From Deinandra increscens subsp. villosa (taxonomy: Eukaryota; Streptophyta; Magnoliopsida; Asterales; Asteraceae), in NCBI GenBank assembly GCA_039602395.1, contig JBCNJP010000010.1, positions 30,978,547-31,042,546 of the forward strand: DNA of 64,000 nt, in the 5' to 3' direction. A program made the position numbers and the translations under genes. Under the pieces are notes generated by a model. That model searched no databases. It was not told where the DNA came from and saw nothing but the letters and a program-made list of their open reading frames with translations. Position 1 is the stretch's first letter. Each line of letters begins with the position of its first letter. Of the stretch, positions 24,571 through 34,498 are shown one piece after another.

Positions 24571-25422
24571 GAGTAAGCTTTTCAAAGTTCTGAATCATAT
24601 GAAATTTTGACAGCAAACATTTCATAGAGTAGGGAACAAGTAATAAGATATTTTCTTTTAATATGGTATAATATTTAATGAGTAGGTATTATACCCGTAT
24701 TCTAAACCTGTAAAATAATATAATATTTCATGAATGGTTATATAAATTCCCGAACATCTAAAATATAACGGGAATCTAATTAGTATATTTATTCTTCGGT
24801 TGAAACGTTAACTGGTGAGCGTTCAGTTATTACGCGATAGAAAGTGTGTCTAATCAGTGTCGCGATCTCGGCCGTTTGACAGACCGAATACGTCTTCTCG
24901 ACTGAATTTTTTCATAGATATTATAATACTTATTTATACTTTGTCGAAGCGTTATAATCATCTCGAACGGCTAACCGAATTGATTTCGGTTATTATCGCA
25001 TAATAGCAACGGTATCGATTCTACCATTTTTTGGGCCGAACATCGCAAATAAATTTTATAACGATTATAAATCAAGTATTTAGCAATACCTGATATTCTA
25101 TTTTCGCCTCGGTGCTATTTTAGTGACGTTTGTGCTTAAATACAGTTTATTACAAACCGAGCCTAAATCACTATTTTGCGTTTTGTCGCTTCGTCATAAC
25201 TCGGATTTGAGATCCGTCTGCGCCCACGATCTTTATTTTTCGTTATCTATCATATTCTATAATTTCGTCTTGTGACGTTTCCTCAAATGTCGTGTCGAAT
25301 ATTCGTATGCGAATCGTGATGTTTCTCTATTCTACGTATATATTACTTCACATGTATTTTAGCTACTTAACAGATATAGCACACATATATAATTATAAAT
25401 CATAAAATTTTGGGGTGTTACA
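24571..25422 (-). repeat. Element G 5' LTR, part 3 (LTR start)
   Basis: The last segment of the split LTR; on the minus strand the LTR starts TGTAACACCCCAAAATTTT at 25422. The neighbouring AGATT at 25423-25427 may be one target duplication copy. Parts of it (24680-24910) resemble the LARD-like LTR, so the two families are related. Confidence 0.7.
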
Positions 25423-25570
25423 AGATTAAAAGCCCTATGTTAATTTTATCGTTCGATCTCATTCAGAGGTTCAATTTTTACGAATTAAAAACTAGGGTTT
25501 CGGGTTTTCTTGAACTGGGGGAAGAATATGCACAACACTCGCATGTTATTAAAAATTCGTTTGGCTTGAT

Positions 25571-25670
25571 GGCCACTTAGCCGAGTAGCCCAGATGGTCC
25601 ATTCGTCGTAATACAACCAAAAGGTTCCGGGTTCGAGACCGCAGACCCCGCAAACACTTTGAACAAATAA
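25571..25670 (+). mobile_element. SINE-like sequence with tRNA-type head
   Basis: It has an A-box-like TAGCCGAGTAGCCCAGATGG and, 35-40 bp on, GGGTTCGAGACC, a B-box of RNA polymerase III promoters. The whole does not fold as a proper tRNA, so a tRNA-derived SINE head is more likely. Its 3' end is lost in the AT repeat starting near 25684. Confidence 0.4.
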
Positions 25671-25679
25671 ATACTTAAG

Positions 25680-25730
<51 letters not shown>

Positions 25731-25735
<5 letters not shown>

Positions 25736-25916
25736 TAGGTTCAAATGAGAACTAATTGCTTTTGAGAACTTCTGAGAACATTCTGGGCCACTAATTTTCA
25801 TGGGGGGACCACTCAAATTCATGGGGGGGGGGGGGATTTCCTTATAGATAACTAGTGGCTCATAATGGTTCTCAAAAGTTCTCAAAACCATTTAGTTCTC
25901 AAATGATCCTCTCCCT
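25731..25916 (+). mobile_element. MITE copy 1 inside an AT microsatellite
   Basis: 186 bp with imperfect terminal inverted repeats: AGGGTTAGGTTCAAATGAGA at the left and TTCTCAAATGATCCTCTCCCT-like sequence at the right, plus inner inverted TTTTGAGAACTT/AAGTTCTCAAAA words. AT tracts lie directly on both sides (25684-25730 and 25915-25970). No coding capacity. A G run (about 25823-25836) lies mid-element. Confidence 0.75.
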
Positions 25917-25970
25917 ATATATATATATATATATATACACATATATATATATATACATATATATATATAT

Positions 25971-26144
25971 GGAGATGATCATTTGAGAACCAAATGGTTT
26001 TGAGAACTTTTGAAAACCATTCTAAGCCACTAATTTATATATATGGACCCCCCCTGAATTATAGTGGTCCCCACCTGAAATTAGTGGTTAGATTTGGTTC
26101 TCAAAAGTTCTCAAAATAAAAAATTCTCATTTGAACCTAACCCT
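25971..26144 (-). mobile_element. MITE copy 2, opposite orientation
   Basis: 174 bp, close to the reverse complement of copy 1: it starts GGAGATGATCATTTGAGAAC and ends TCATTTGAACCTAACCCT. It too lies between AT tracts (25915-25970 and 26148-26190). This matches the habit of microsatellite-targeting MITEs such as those called micron in grasses; the family assignment is an inference. Confidence 0.75.
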
Positions 26145-26145
26145 G

Positions 26146-26195
<50 letters not shown>

Positions 26196-26198
26196 TTA

Positions 26199-26826
26199 TG
26201 TTGGGGTATATTTTCAGGATGCTCGCAGGAAGCTCACATAGTTCAGGAATCCTATTACCGTCTGGGAATCCCAGTCGTTTAGGTATCCTGATTTGTTTTA
26301 TTCGACTAACCCTTATAATTGCCACGTGTTTATTTGACCAGGTACTGTTGAAGTCATCAACTACCTCCGAGATTCAAGTTCCAGCTGAATGAGATCGTGG
26401 ACCAAGTGGACGAAAGTGGCTCTAACGGTTATATTAGTTGGGCGATAGGATCCCGGGAATCCCGGAAAGTTTGTTATTTTTGTAATCTTTATATAATTGA
26501 GGATTTGATCGAATTAGGGACACACAACTCGTTCACACTTTAGCTCTGATAGCATATTATCTCTGTAACACTTAGCTCGATCGATTAAACCTCCAAAAGC
26601 CTTGTAATTCTTTATTTCGTATCAATAAAATTGCTAGGCAGCAGGGTCTTCAGGCCGACTCCCGAGGTTTTTTTTGCTAGGACTCCTAGAGGCAACTCGA
26701 AGGATCCTGGATTTTTCCCTCGTTACATCCTTGTTTTCAACTTTACATTTCAAGCATATTAACAAGAACACTACCTCACTCTAAGTTTGGGACACAAGAT
26801 TCCTTTGTGAACTTTTGACCAAAATA
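26199..26826 (+). repeat. 5' LTR of gypsy element B
   Basis: A 628-bp LTR starting TGTTGGGGTATATTTTCAGG, the same family as LTR A. A TATA-like TATATAATT is at 26490-26498 and an AATAAA at 26624-26629, a plausible promoter and polyadenylation signal. It ends CCAAAATA, with the terminal CA changed to TA. Confidence 0.88.
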
Positions 26827-26838
26827 GTTTGACCAAAG

Positions 26839-28440
26839 ATGTCAAACCAACAAAAGTCTGTTTCGGCCTCTACATCGTCCTCCATTCCTCCTCTTCCTTC
26901 CGCTCCCGGAAGCCAGAAGAAAAATAATGGTCATCAGAAGAAAGTGGACAAGCAGTCGAGAAAAACTGACTTTCCTGTCTTCACAGGATCCCAGGTTCAA
27001 TCTGTTGATCCTGTTATTACTAACAATGATTTGTTTGCGTTGATCAGGCAGGTGAAAAGTCAGATGGATCAGCAAGAAAAGACTAATCAAACAGTGATGA
27101 AGGAAATTGAGGAACTTAAGAAGTCTAAGAAACCTGTGGAAGAACAAAGTCCTCTATTTCCCAGGCATCTTGACTTCAACGCCTCGGGATCCTCAGATCC
27201 GGCTCGCTACAATTACAAATCAGCACCAGGCTTCACTATAGTCCCTACAATGACTTCTCAGGCCGCTGGATATGCAGGGAGTACTGCTGGATTCTCAGGA
27301 GTCGTCCCACCAGAATCCTCACAGTCGCGCTCCAAGGATCCTTGGATTCCACTATCGTTGGGATCCCTAGCCACGCCATCTCAAGGATATCCTTTTTCTG
27401 CTGGAAACCTAGGCCAGAACCCCCAAGGATTTCAACATTCTAACCATTTTGTTTCTGCAGGAATCTTCAAGACCAGTTCCTCAGATATTCATGATAGTGA
27501 CTTCATCCCCATGCAAACAACAACCACTACAGAACCGAGCATCCCAACGAGCTGTGGATACACTCCCAGGATCCCAGTCCAGAATCCTGGCCCAGGTAAT
27601 GTGTCAAATACAATTCATGTCGTTTCTAACCAGGGTGCTCCTTATGATGCAGGTATTCATCTAAGTATAGCCAGGGAGCTCCAGAAGGTAAAATAGATGA
27701 TATCAAATGTTCCAGGGATCCTAAAACCTATACCTGAGGTTGCTTTGGAAAGCCTCAAGATCTTCAGATTTACTTGGCCTATTTCTCAAGTGGAGATCCC
27801 GAAACGTTTATTAAACTCCAAGCATGAAGCGTACGATGGAACTATGGATCCTGAAGAACACGTGGCACATTACAGGGAGCGTATGGAGATCAACTCCATT
27901 TCGATAGAAATCAAAGAAGCATGTCTGTGCAAAGGCTTTGGTTCAACCTTAACAGGACCAGCCATGAAATGGCTACTAAGCATCCCTCCTAACACTATTA
28001 CGTCATTTACTCATTTAGTCAACCTGTTTAACAATCAGTTTTCTTGCAGTAGAACCTTTGAGAAGCTCACATGTGACCTATACCGAATAGTTCAGAAGCC
28101 AGATGAGCCGCTCAGAGAATATATTGCTAGATTCAGACGAGAATCCCTCGAGATCCCTAATCTAGATATGGCGGCAGCCGTCAAAGCCTTTAAGATGGGG
28201 CTCTCAAAAGATTCATGTTTTTATGATGATATTTTCATGACTCCTTGCAGGAATCTCGATGAAGTACGCAACATAGCCTTAAGGTTTTTTCGTTTGGAAG
28301 ATGTCAAAAAGATCCACCAAAGATTGGAGGTTCCTAAATATGATCCCAATAGTAAGAAGGCGGAATCCCCCGGGAAGCCGTATAGATCCCGTCCATACTC
28401 CAAACCAGATAATCACAAATTCAATGTTGTAGAGCAGGAC
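26839..28440 (+). pseudogene. Gypsy element B: gag, one nonsense codon, 3' end lost
   Basis: Gag starts MSNQQKSVS at 26839, only 12 bp after the LTR, so PBS and leader are missing. A long Ser/Pro/Gly-rich N-terminal half is followed by the capsid-like part (DPEEHVAHYRERMEI, FSCSRTFEKLTCDLYRI, REYIARFRRESLEIPN). A TAG at 27694-27696 interrupts it where element A has an AAG codon; the frame continues from 27697. It ends near 28440, before the zinc knuckle, at a joint with copia sequence. With no PBS, protease or RT the copy is dead. Confidence 0.85.
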
Positions 28441-28801
28441 CAAGAAGCCGTTTGTTGGTAAAACTTTACATTTTGATGATGATTTTCCACAGTGTTCAAA
28501 ACCAAAACAATTTTCTAAAAGAAAACAATTTTTCAATAATGATTTTGAAATGCCTTATTCAAATGAATTTTTATATTATGGGCATCGACAACATCACTCA
28601 AAATCTGAGAAAATGTTAGTCAGTGAGTTGTTAAATATTGTTTTCAACTTGTCACAGTATGTCAATGGTTCTGATTCGCATCGGGCGAAATCGTTTAAAC
28701 CATTTCGTTCTTGGAAATAGAAAATGACAACCTCAATGGGAAACGATTATGTTGAGGATCCGGGACGACCTAAGCCGGTTTGGGTTCCCGTATTTAACTA
28801 A
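28441..28801 (+). pseudogene. Element I: C-terminus of a sirevirus-like Gag
   Basis: A plus-strand frame beginning PFVGKTLHFDDDFPQCSKP runs through VSELLNIVFNLSQYVNG to VEDPGRPKPVWVPVFN and stop (28799-28801), with one internal TAG near 28720. The ending resembles the Gag C-terminus of D (VEDTGRPDAVDSG then N-stop) and E (AWVPHRN-stop). The 5' part of the element is missing, replaced by element B. Confidence 0.65.
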
Positions 28802-28824
28802 AAATGGTTTGAGGTTGTGTGCAG

Positions 28825-30492
28825 GTACTTCAAGAAGACCTATTAGTGATTGCAAAGTTGCTGATAGTGGAGTATATTGCCTAAGTTAGCGCTTCACAGA
28901 GTTGATATTTCATAAATTTTTTTGAGAAATGATTTTTCAAAATCTAAAATTCTAGGTATCCGTGTTGGTCGATCAATTTTATTTTCTGCTCTTTTACGTT
29001 CTTTCATATTTTTAGGGGAGATATTTTAGAAAATTCGAAAATAGAGTTTGTTGAATTTTAGGGGGAGAAAAGGCCAAAAATAACGTGTTTTTCATGTAAG
29101 GGGGAGAAAATGAAAAATATAAAAAATAGAAGAGTGAAAAATATTAAAAAAAATCAAAATGAGAAATTGATCCGACTATGTGAGAAATGATGGTACATCA
29201 GCATATACGTTATCTGCCATGGATAAAGTAGATGTAAAGGCTGTAGGTTATTGCTTGATATGTGTGATGTGCATGACAAATCTGATATATGCAAGTATGA
29301 TATCAACACAATGTTTGCCTGATAACTGTAGTTTATCATCTTGATGAGTATTGTGTGATAAATCTGCAAGAATAGAATAAGAGATATCCTTGTGTATGCA
29401 TGCGTTCTTTTGAAAGATTTAAACTTGTTTGATTTTCTTTATTTTCTCAAACGATCGGACTTTCTCTGCGTGTCCACAAGACCAACCTGATTGTTGTTCG
29501 TTTGAGGTTCTGCTTTATTTTTCTTGGTGTTTCGTATAATTCATCGAACTTTCTCTGCGTGCCCACAAGGGCGACCTGATTGTTGTTGAATTATACAACT
29601 TCAACTTGTTTTATTTTTCTTATTTTGTTAAATCCGTGGCCTCTGCGTATCAAAAGATCGACCTTAAGGTAGACGATTTAACATTCTTCTTTCTTTTTGC
29701 ATGACACAGAATGGATGTTTATATCTCTGAAAAATAAAGTCTATAAAGCGAGCACAAAGATGCGTATGATTGAAAATATCTGCATGATATGGCTTAGCTT
29801 GAAAACATGATGAGTTGCCGATATATTTGAAAAGTGTGAGGACCATGTTATCAGTGCTTGAATAATATACCTTAAATATATCAGAAAGCTATAGAAATTG
29901 ATTTGTGCATGCTGAAATAAATAAGAAATTATTGTATCTGCTATTATCTTTGCCTGCATGCTGACTAAGTTGAAAGTGAAGTGTGCTAGATGCGTTATGA
30001 CTGATATGATCTCATGTCGTGATCTTTCTCACAAAACCAAAAATAGAGTTTAATTATGTATTGCATTTATGTTTTAGTTTCAGAAAATTGAAAAAGATTT
30101 TAGGTGTGTAATATAAACTTTGTAAAATCCAAAAAGAGTTTCTTTCTTCTTTGTTTTCGATCTGATCAACACGCGATGCATCAAATATTCATAACTGATT
30201 TCAAATCATCTTGGTTCTCCAAAGGAATTTTTTTCCCAAGATTAAAGTTATGATTGGAAAAGAAAAATTGCAACTTCTGTCTTCTGAAGCTTGCAGGTTG
30301 AAAAGATCAAAGTCTTCCAAATACAGATCTCAGAATGGATCTCAAGCATGGTTGCAAAGCTGTCAAAGAGTTTATTACTTTTACAAATGGTTAAGTTGAC
30401 TCAGTCCTGTTCCTGCCATGCCTACCCTTCATCAACTAACAACAGATTCAAAGAGTTTGAAGATCTGATACAACACACGTCAATTGGGAGTC
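28825..30492 (+). other. Element I: 3' untranslated region without pol
   Basis: Directly after the gag stop and a TGTGCAGG (28819-28825) comes a 1.7-kb non-coding region. It aligns with the 3' UTR of element D (53011 down to 51444, minus), for example GTACTTCAAGAAGAC against GTGTTTCAAGAAGAC, and GAGAAATGATGGTACAT against GGGAAATGATGGTACAT. It has several purine tracts (GGGGGAGAAAAG near 29053, AGGGGGAGAAAATG near 29099). It also holds three hairpins (29446-29682). No protease, integrase or RT is present, so pol is absent and not merely decayed. Confidence 0.7.
29446..29682 (+). other. Three-hairpin RNA structure in element I 3' UTR
   Basis: Three related inverted repeats: 29446-29506 (arms CTCAAACGA/TCGTTTGAG), 29534-29596 (GTATAATTCA/TGAATTATAC) and 29627-29682 (GTTAAATC/GATTTAAC). 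Each also holds a short apical stem with a small loop (GTC-CACAA-GAC, GCCC-ACAA-GGGC, ATC-AAAA-GAT) after a shared CTCTGCGT and before a CGACCT-like block. Compare 52176-52414 in element D, where the arms differ but pairing is kept. Confidence 0.8.
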
Positions 30493-30732
30493 TGTTAGAG
30501 CACTTTTGGTGTGACGTGTGTGTATCACAGTTAATATCGTTAGTTGATTAGTTAGATTTAGTTAGCCTACATAGTTGAGGGTAGAAAATGTGAATCTTTA
30601 TATCTCATATATATGAGATATATTGATATCAGATTCTACATCTTACATGGGAGTAACTCATTTCTGTGTACCATGAAGTGAAGGTTCAGCGTTTATTCTG
30701 TACCTATTAATGAAGGAGTAGCGTACCATACA

Positions 30733-30769
<37 letters not shown>

Positions 30770-31030
30770 ATTGGTTTGTAACAGAAAAACAATCTCACAA
30801 GAACAGAAGTACGTACCAACAAACCCCGTAACCATTTCTCTGAGTCGATTCTGTGGAGAGAGTTTTTTATCTTGTTTCTTAGATTACAAAGAGTTTATTG
30901 AGTCAATCATTCATTGTAATCATGATCAATTCGTGCTATAAACCGAGTTTTATTTAGTTGATTCATGTTCTTCATTTTCGGTTAACTTTCGATCCAATTT
31001 CGGTGTACAAGTCACTAGATCGGGACAAAT
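30493..31030 (+). repeat. Element I: 3' LTR (right boundary uncertain)
   Basis: TGTTAGAGCACTTTTGGTGT at 30493 follows CAATTGGGAGTC, where a 3' LTR is expected. The region has a 22-bp perfect palindrome at 30600-30621, a TA microsatellite at about 30738-30768 and ends near 31030 without a clear CA boundary. It does not match D's LTR in sequence. Confidence 0.5.
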
Positions 31031-31336
31031 CGGTTTTACACGAAGAATCATATTACCCTTATCAAGAACCTCTACAAGCAGGGATGTTCTCAATCAGGGA
31101 AGCATGACTACTTAACACAAAATATATATTCTAATAGTTATTCAACTGATGTCACGTCTTTTGCAGGCTACCAAGAAGGCTACAATCTTCACTATTCTCG
31201 GCCAGTCTATGAGTGACAAGAGTAACCTTAGGTATCCCCAGTATCCCCAATATCAGTCACAACAGAATTACAACCAACCTCCTTGGGGTGTACCATAATT
31301 CCCTTACAACCGAGGAGGGAATCAGGTACGGTTTGA
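31031..31336 (+). other. Degenerate copia gag-like sequence
   Basis: A Gln/Tyr/Pro-rich frame (YPQYPQYQSQQNYNQPPWG) broken by stops, resembling low-complexity parts of plant copia Gag. No zinc knuckle is visible. Confidence 0.35.
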
Positions 31337-31702
31337 ATGCGGGGTCCAAGAGTTGTGACACCAGCCGAAGTTCAAAGGGAGGAAGAGTATACAGGCAGAA
31401 GAGAAGCTGCTCAAAGACTTTTACGAACGAGAAATGAACATGAATATTCAGTTTACTTGCACTTTAAAGCACTTCCATTGGATTCTCAAAGATGTTACCA
31501 GTCATGTTATCGGGACGAGTGCAATAACTCTTATCAGGTATACGGGAACCGTAAGGTGTATAGTCAAGGGAATTATTATGAATATTTAAGGCAACAACTG
31601 AGATCGTATACAACATTTCATCAATCTGAAGGTATTGAGGCAGCTCGAAGAAGATCGCATTTGTCCTGTAGAGACCGTAAAAATATGAGGCTTTTGCATT
31701 AG
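31337..31702 (+). CDS. Orphan 121-codon open frame, no recognised domain
   Basis: The frame starts MRGPRVVTPAEVQREEEYTG and is rich in Arg, Tyr, Glu and Gln, with several Cys; it stops at 31702. I recognise no domain, signal peptide or membrane segment. It lies between copia gag-like sequence and an LTR-like promoter region, so it is most simply a retroelement remnant. The charged, tyrosine-rich N-terminal half reads like natural protein, so a captured gene piece is possible. Low confidence that it is expressed. Confidence 0.2.
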   Translation: MRGPRVVTPAEVQREEEYTGRREAAQRLLRTRNEHEYSVYLHFKALPLDSQRCYQSCYRDECNNSYQVYGNRKVYSQGNYYEYLRQQLRSYTTFHQSEGIEAARRRSHLSCRDRKNMRLLH

Positions 31703-32290
31703 ATAGTTTTTGGGTTTGTTTTAATTGTAATTGGGCTAACAAGTATGGGTTTAGTGGGTTGAGTGTGGTCCGGCCGAAAATAGGACATATGGGCCGAATT
31801 TTGAGTCTTGTTTTACAAGTTAGGGTCAACTATATAAGGAACAGGTAATTCTCTAGTTTAGGGTTGTTGATTTTGGTGCTCTACTCAAGGTGTAATCGAA
31901 ATTCTATAGAAGAGAATTTCAAATTTCTCAAGGTGTGTGGTAATCGATTTCATTCAAGCTTTCTACAACCGCTTTTATCATGAAACGGGAAGTGTTTTTA
32001 CAGGTTACGCTTAGGACAGAAACCAGTTGAGAGAGACACAAGGGGGTTTTTCGGTTTCTATCAAGTTTGTGTACCAGACGATTATTTAATCGTGTGAACG
32101 CATCAAAGGTGATTAATATCATTTGTTTGTTTAATCGTGTTCTTCATCGTTTACTATTTTCATCTTTATTCTTGAATCAATCAATCGTTTGGACTCCGCA
32201 CCTTCGATTAATCATTGATATCGTGTTAGGACCGTTTTCGGGACTTACAAAAGATTTACCAAAAAGACTTCGGGAACTTGGGGAAAGAAA
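31703..32290 (+). repeat. LTR-like promoter and leader region
   Basis: Non-coding sequence with a good TATA box (CAACTATATAAGGAAC, about 31829-31844). It is followed by T-rich leader sequence and then copia coding sequence from about 32300. That arrangement suggests LTR or 5' UTR of the copia remnant, but no TG...CA ends or PBS are clear. Confidence 0.4.
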
Positions 32291-32299
32291 ATCACTGTC

Positions 32300-32789
32300 C
32301 CAGATATGACAACATCAAGGACATACTCAGTCCAACCAAAACAGGCCCACCTTCACCCAGACCCATTAAGGCCCGGGTACCCAAAACTAACTGATCTCCT
32401 TTAAATGCAGGAACAGCCAAGGAGGACTGTTAACAACCTTTAGTATGTAAACAGTGGTTGTTCCAGGCATATGACGGGCGACATATCTCTACTACAAGAC
32501 TTGGAGCAATTTGATGGAGGATATATGTCGTTGGCTGGAGGAGTTGGAGGATATATCAGTCAGAAAGGAACACTCAGAAATGGATATCTCACCTTCCATG
32601 ACGCCAACTATGTCGAGCAGTTAAAACACAGTCTGTTAAGTGTTTCACAAATATGTGATAGGGAGTATCCGGTACTTTTTAACAACAAAGAATGTCTAAT
32701 TCTCAAGCCTGGATACTCCATCCGTGATGATTGGGTGTTAATGCGAACACCAAGATACGACAACTCCTATGTACTCAACATGCAGAAAC
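32300..32789 (+). pseudogene. Copia remnant: gag end and protease start
   Basis: At 32380-32410 the frame reads VPKTN, stop (TGA 32392-32394), then AATGCAGGAAC. From about 32445 SGCSRHMTGD-like sequence marks the copia protease active-site region, followed by GGYISQKGTLRNGYLTF and LKHSLLSVSQICDREYPVLF, standard for copia up to the GAG-pre-integrase part. It is cut at 32789 by an LTR insertion. The frame at 32471-32794 is open, but the region lacks integrase, RT and RNase H. Confidence 0.8.
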
Positions 32790-34490
32790 TGTAACATCTT
32801 TCCATTTGATTGTACCCGACCCGAACTTGTAATCCTGATTGATAATCAATGAAGAATCACGTTTCATTTGATTATCTCTTTTTATCATTTGGATATGTTT
32901 AATTATGTCATTTAATGTATCGTTCGTGAGTCGTTTTAATGTCTTGCATTTATTGCATTTTAAATCGCTAATTTGACCGTTTTCGTTATTTAAGTCAAAC
33001 CAGGTGATTTTGCGAATCCGAACACGTATTAAACTTGTGTGAAGTTTCGTGGAAATCGGAGGTCGAAACACGAATAACGAAATCTTGGTTTTCGTGCGCG
33101 TTCGGGAATTAACCGGACGATCCGTGAATCTCGAAAATCACATTTTATGGTTTTACAATGTTCATTTAAGTATTTTATAGTTTTGTTTCAAATTTGAAGT
33201 CCATCTGATGTGTAACGAAAAAGTTGGAGCAAAAAAGAAAAAAAAACAAATAAAGAAAGAAAAAAAAGAAAAAAAAAACAAATAAAGAAAGAAAAAAAAA
33301 GAAAAAAAAAACAATAACAAAGGAGTTGAGGTTGCCCGGATTCGAACCCCAGACCTCCAGGTCTGAGATCAGCGACCTATCCATTGCAGCGTGATAACTT
33401 TTGTGATATGTATCAGGTTTCTCAATTATAAAGCTTCCTTATCAGACCTGATCTTTTAGGCTAATTTTTGCCTAAATCTTCATTTTAAAGTCGTTTTTCG
33501 ATCCGTTTTCTCCTGTAATTTCATCTAAACGTCCCCTAAATTATTCTCCAAGTCAATTCCATATTTACTTCGAAATAATTAATCAATTTGATTCATTTCC
33601 ATACTTGAAAATATTGACTTTTTCTTCAAGACTTACCAAAATCACCATTATGCTCAATTAAAACCCTAATCGACCATCTACCCTATAAATACCAGTTGAT
33701 ATTGCTCCTATGAACATCCCTCAAGATTCTTGAAGCCTCAATTTCGTGCCTTGTCCAACCGTTTGTGTTTTGAAAAGTCAAAGTCCATCAGTTTGACCTT
33801 CCGATTTGACCAGCTTCCTTTGACTTTCACGAGTAAGTTTCTTCATCAAAGTTTCTTGTTTTTGTGTGCTTTACAATACCTCATTGCTGGATTTGACCAA
33901 AAGTCCTCTGTATCAAAAGTCAAACCTTAAACGCACACTTTAATTGGGGAAAAACTACCAAAAATCATAATTACCATTTACCAAGGGTTGTAATCTGTCC
34001 AAAATAATCTTTTATGTATATTATGATGTTTCCAAACCATCAAAACTGAATTTTCATCAAAAATCCTAAGAGTTATGCGTTTTGACCCGTTAAAGTAAGT
34101 GTTTTATCACATAGTTTTCTAATCTAACAATTTTGTAGTGAATGAAACTTACTAACCCACTTCTGGGATGTTAATAATCATATGTTAAGGTTTTCATAAG
34201 TCTAAATATGACCGCCGCAAAACATTACAACTTTTGGGCCATTTATGTAATTGTTAAAATTTAAGGGGTAAAAAATGCAATTTTACTAAAGATATGACAT
34301 TTTCAGAATATTTATGATGTTTTAGTAATTATATAATAAACCTAAATTCTGGAAAAATTATATTTTTAAGACTTTGTTGAATTGACATAATTAACCCCTA
34401 AGTTTGAGAAATTATAGTTTTAACCCTAAACTTTGATTAATTATCAAAAATGATATTTTGGTCATAAAAGGGTCTTTTAGTAATTAAATA
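32790..34490 (+). repeat. LTR J, same family as element H (right end uncertain)
   Basis: TGTAACATC at 32790 begins sequence matching the LTR of element H, for example TTAATTATGTCATTTAATG and ATCGTTCGTGA at 32900-32930 and 23020-23050. GAAAC at 32785-32789 may be one target duplication copy. After about 33060 it diverges, with a purine-rich stretch and a SINE-like piece inside. The rest to 34490 is AT-rich with no gene that I can see. Confidence 0.6.
33235..33405 (-). mobile_element. SINE-like sequence with T-rich tail
   Basis: On the minus strand the head has ATGGATAGGTCGCTGATC and then GGGGTTCGAATCCGGGCAAC, a B-box of the polymerase III type. A long T-rich tail follows (the purine-rich plus-strand stretch 33228-33325). 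The head aligns with the piece at 49708-49781. Poor cloverleaf folding argues against a working tRNA gene. Confidence 0.5.
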
Positions 34491-34498
34491 TAATATTC

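Noticed and set aside
25577..26325. Frames with Tyr-Ile repeats
   Set aside because: They are translations of the AT microsatellites.
3549..26826. LTR A and LTR B as the two LTRs of one large element
   Set aside because: They are in opposite orientation and each has its own gag beside it, so they are two separate copies.
33228..33405. Minus-strand frame with a long Phe run
   Set aside because: It is translation of an A/G-rich tract (the T-rich tail of a SINE-like piece), not a membrane protein.
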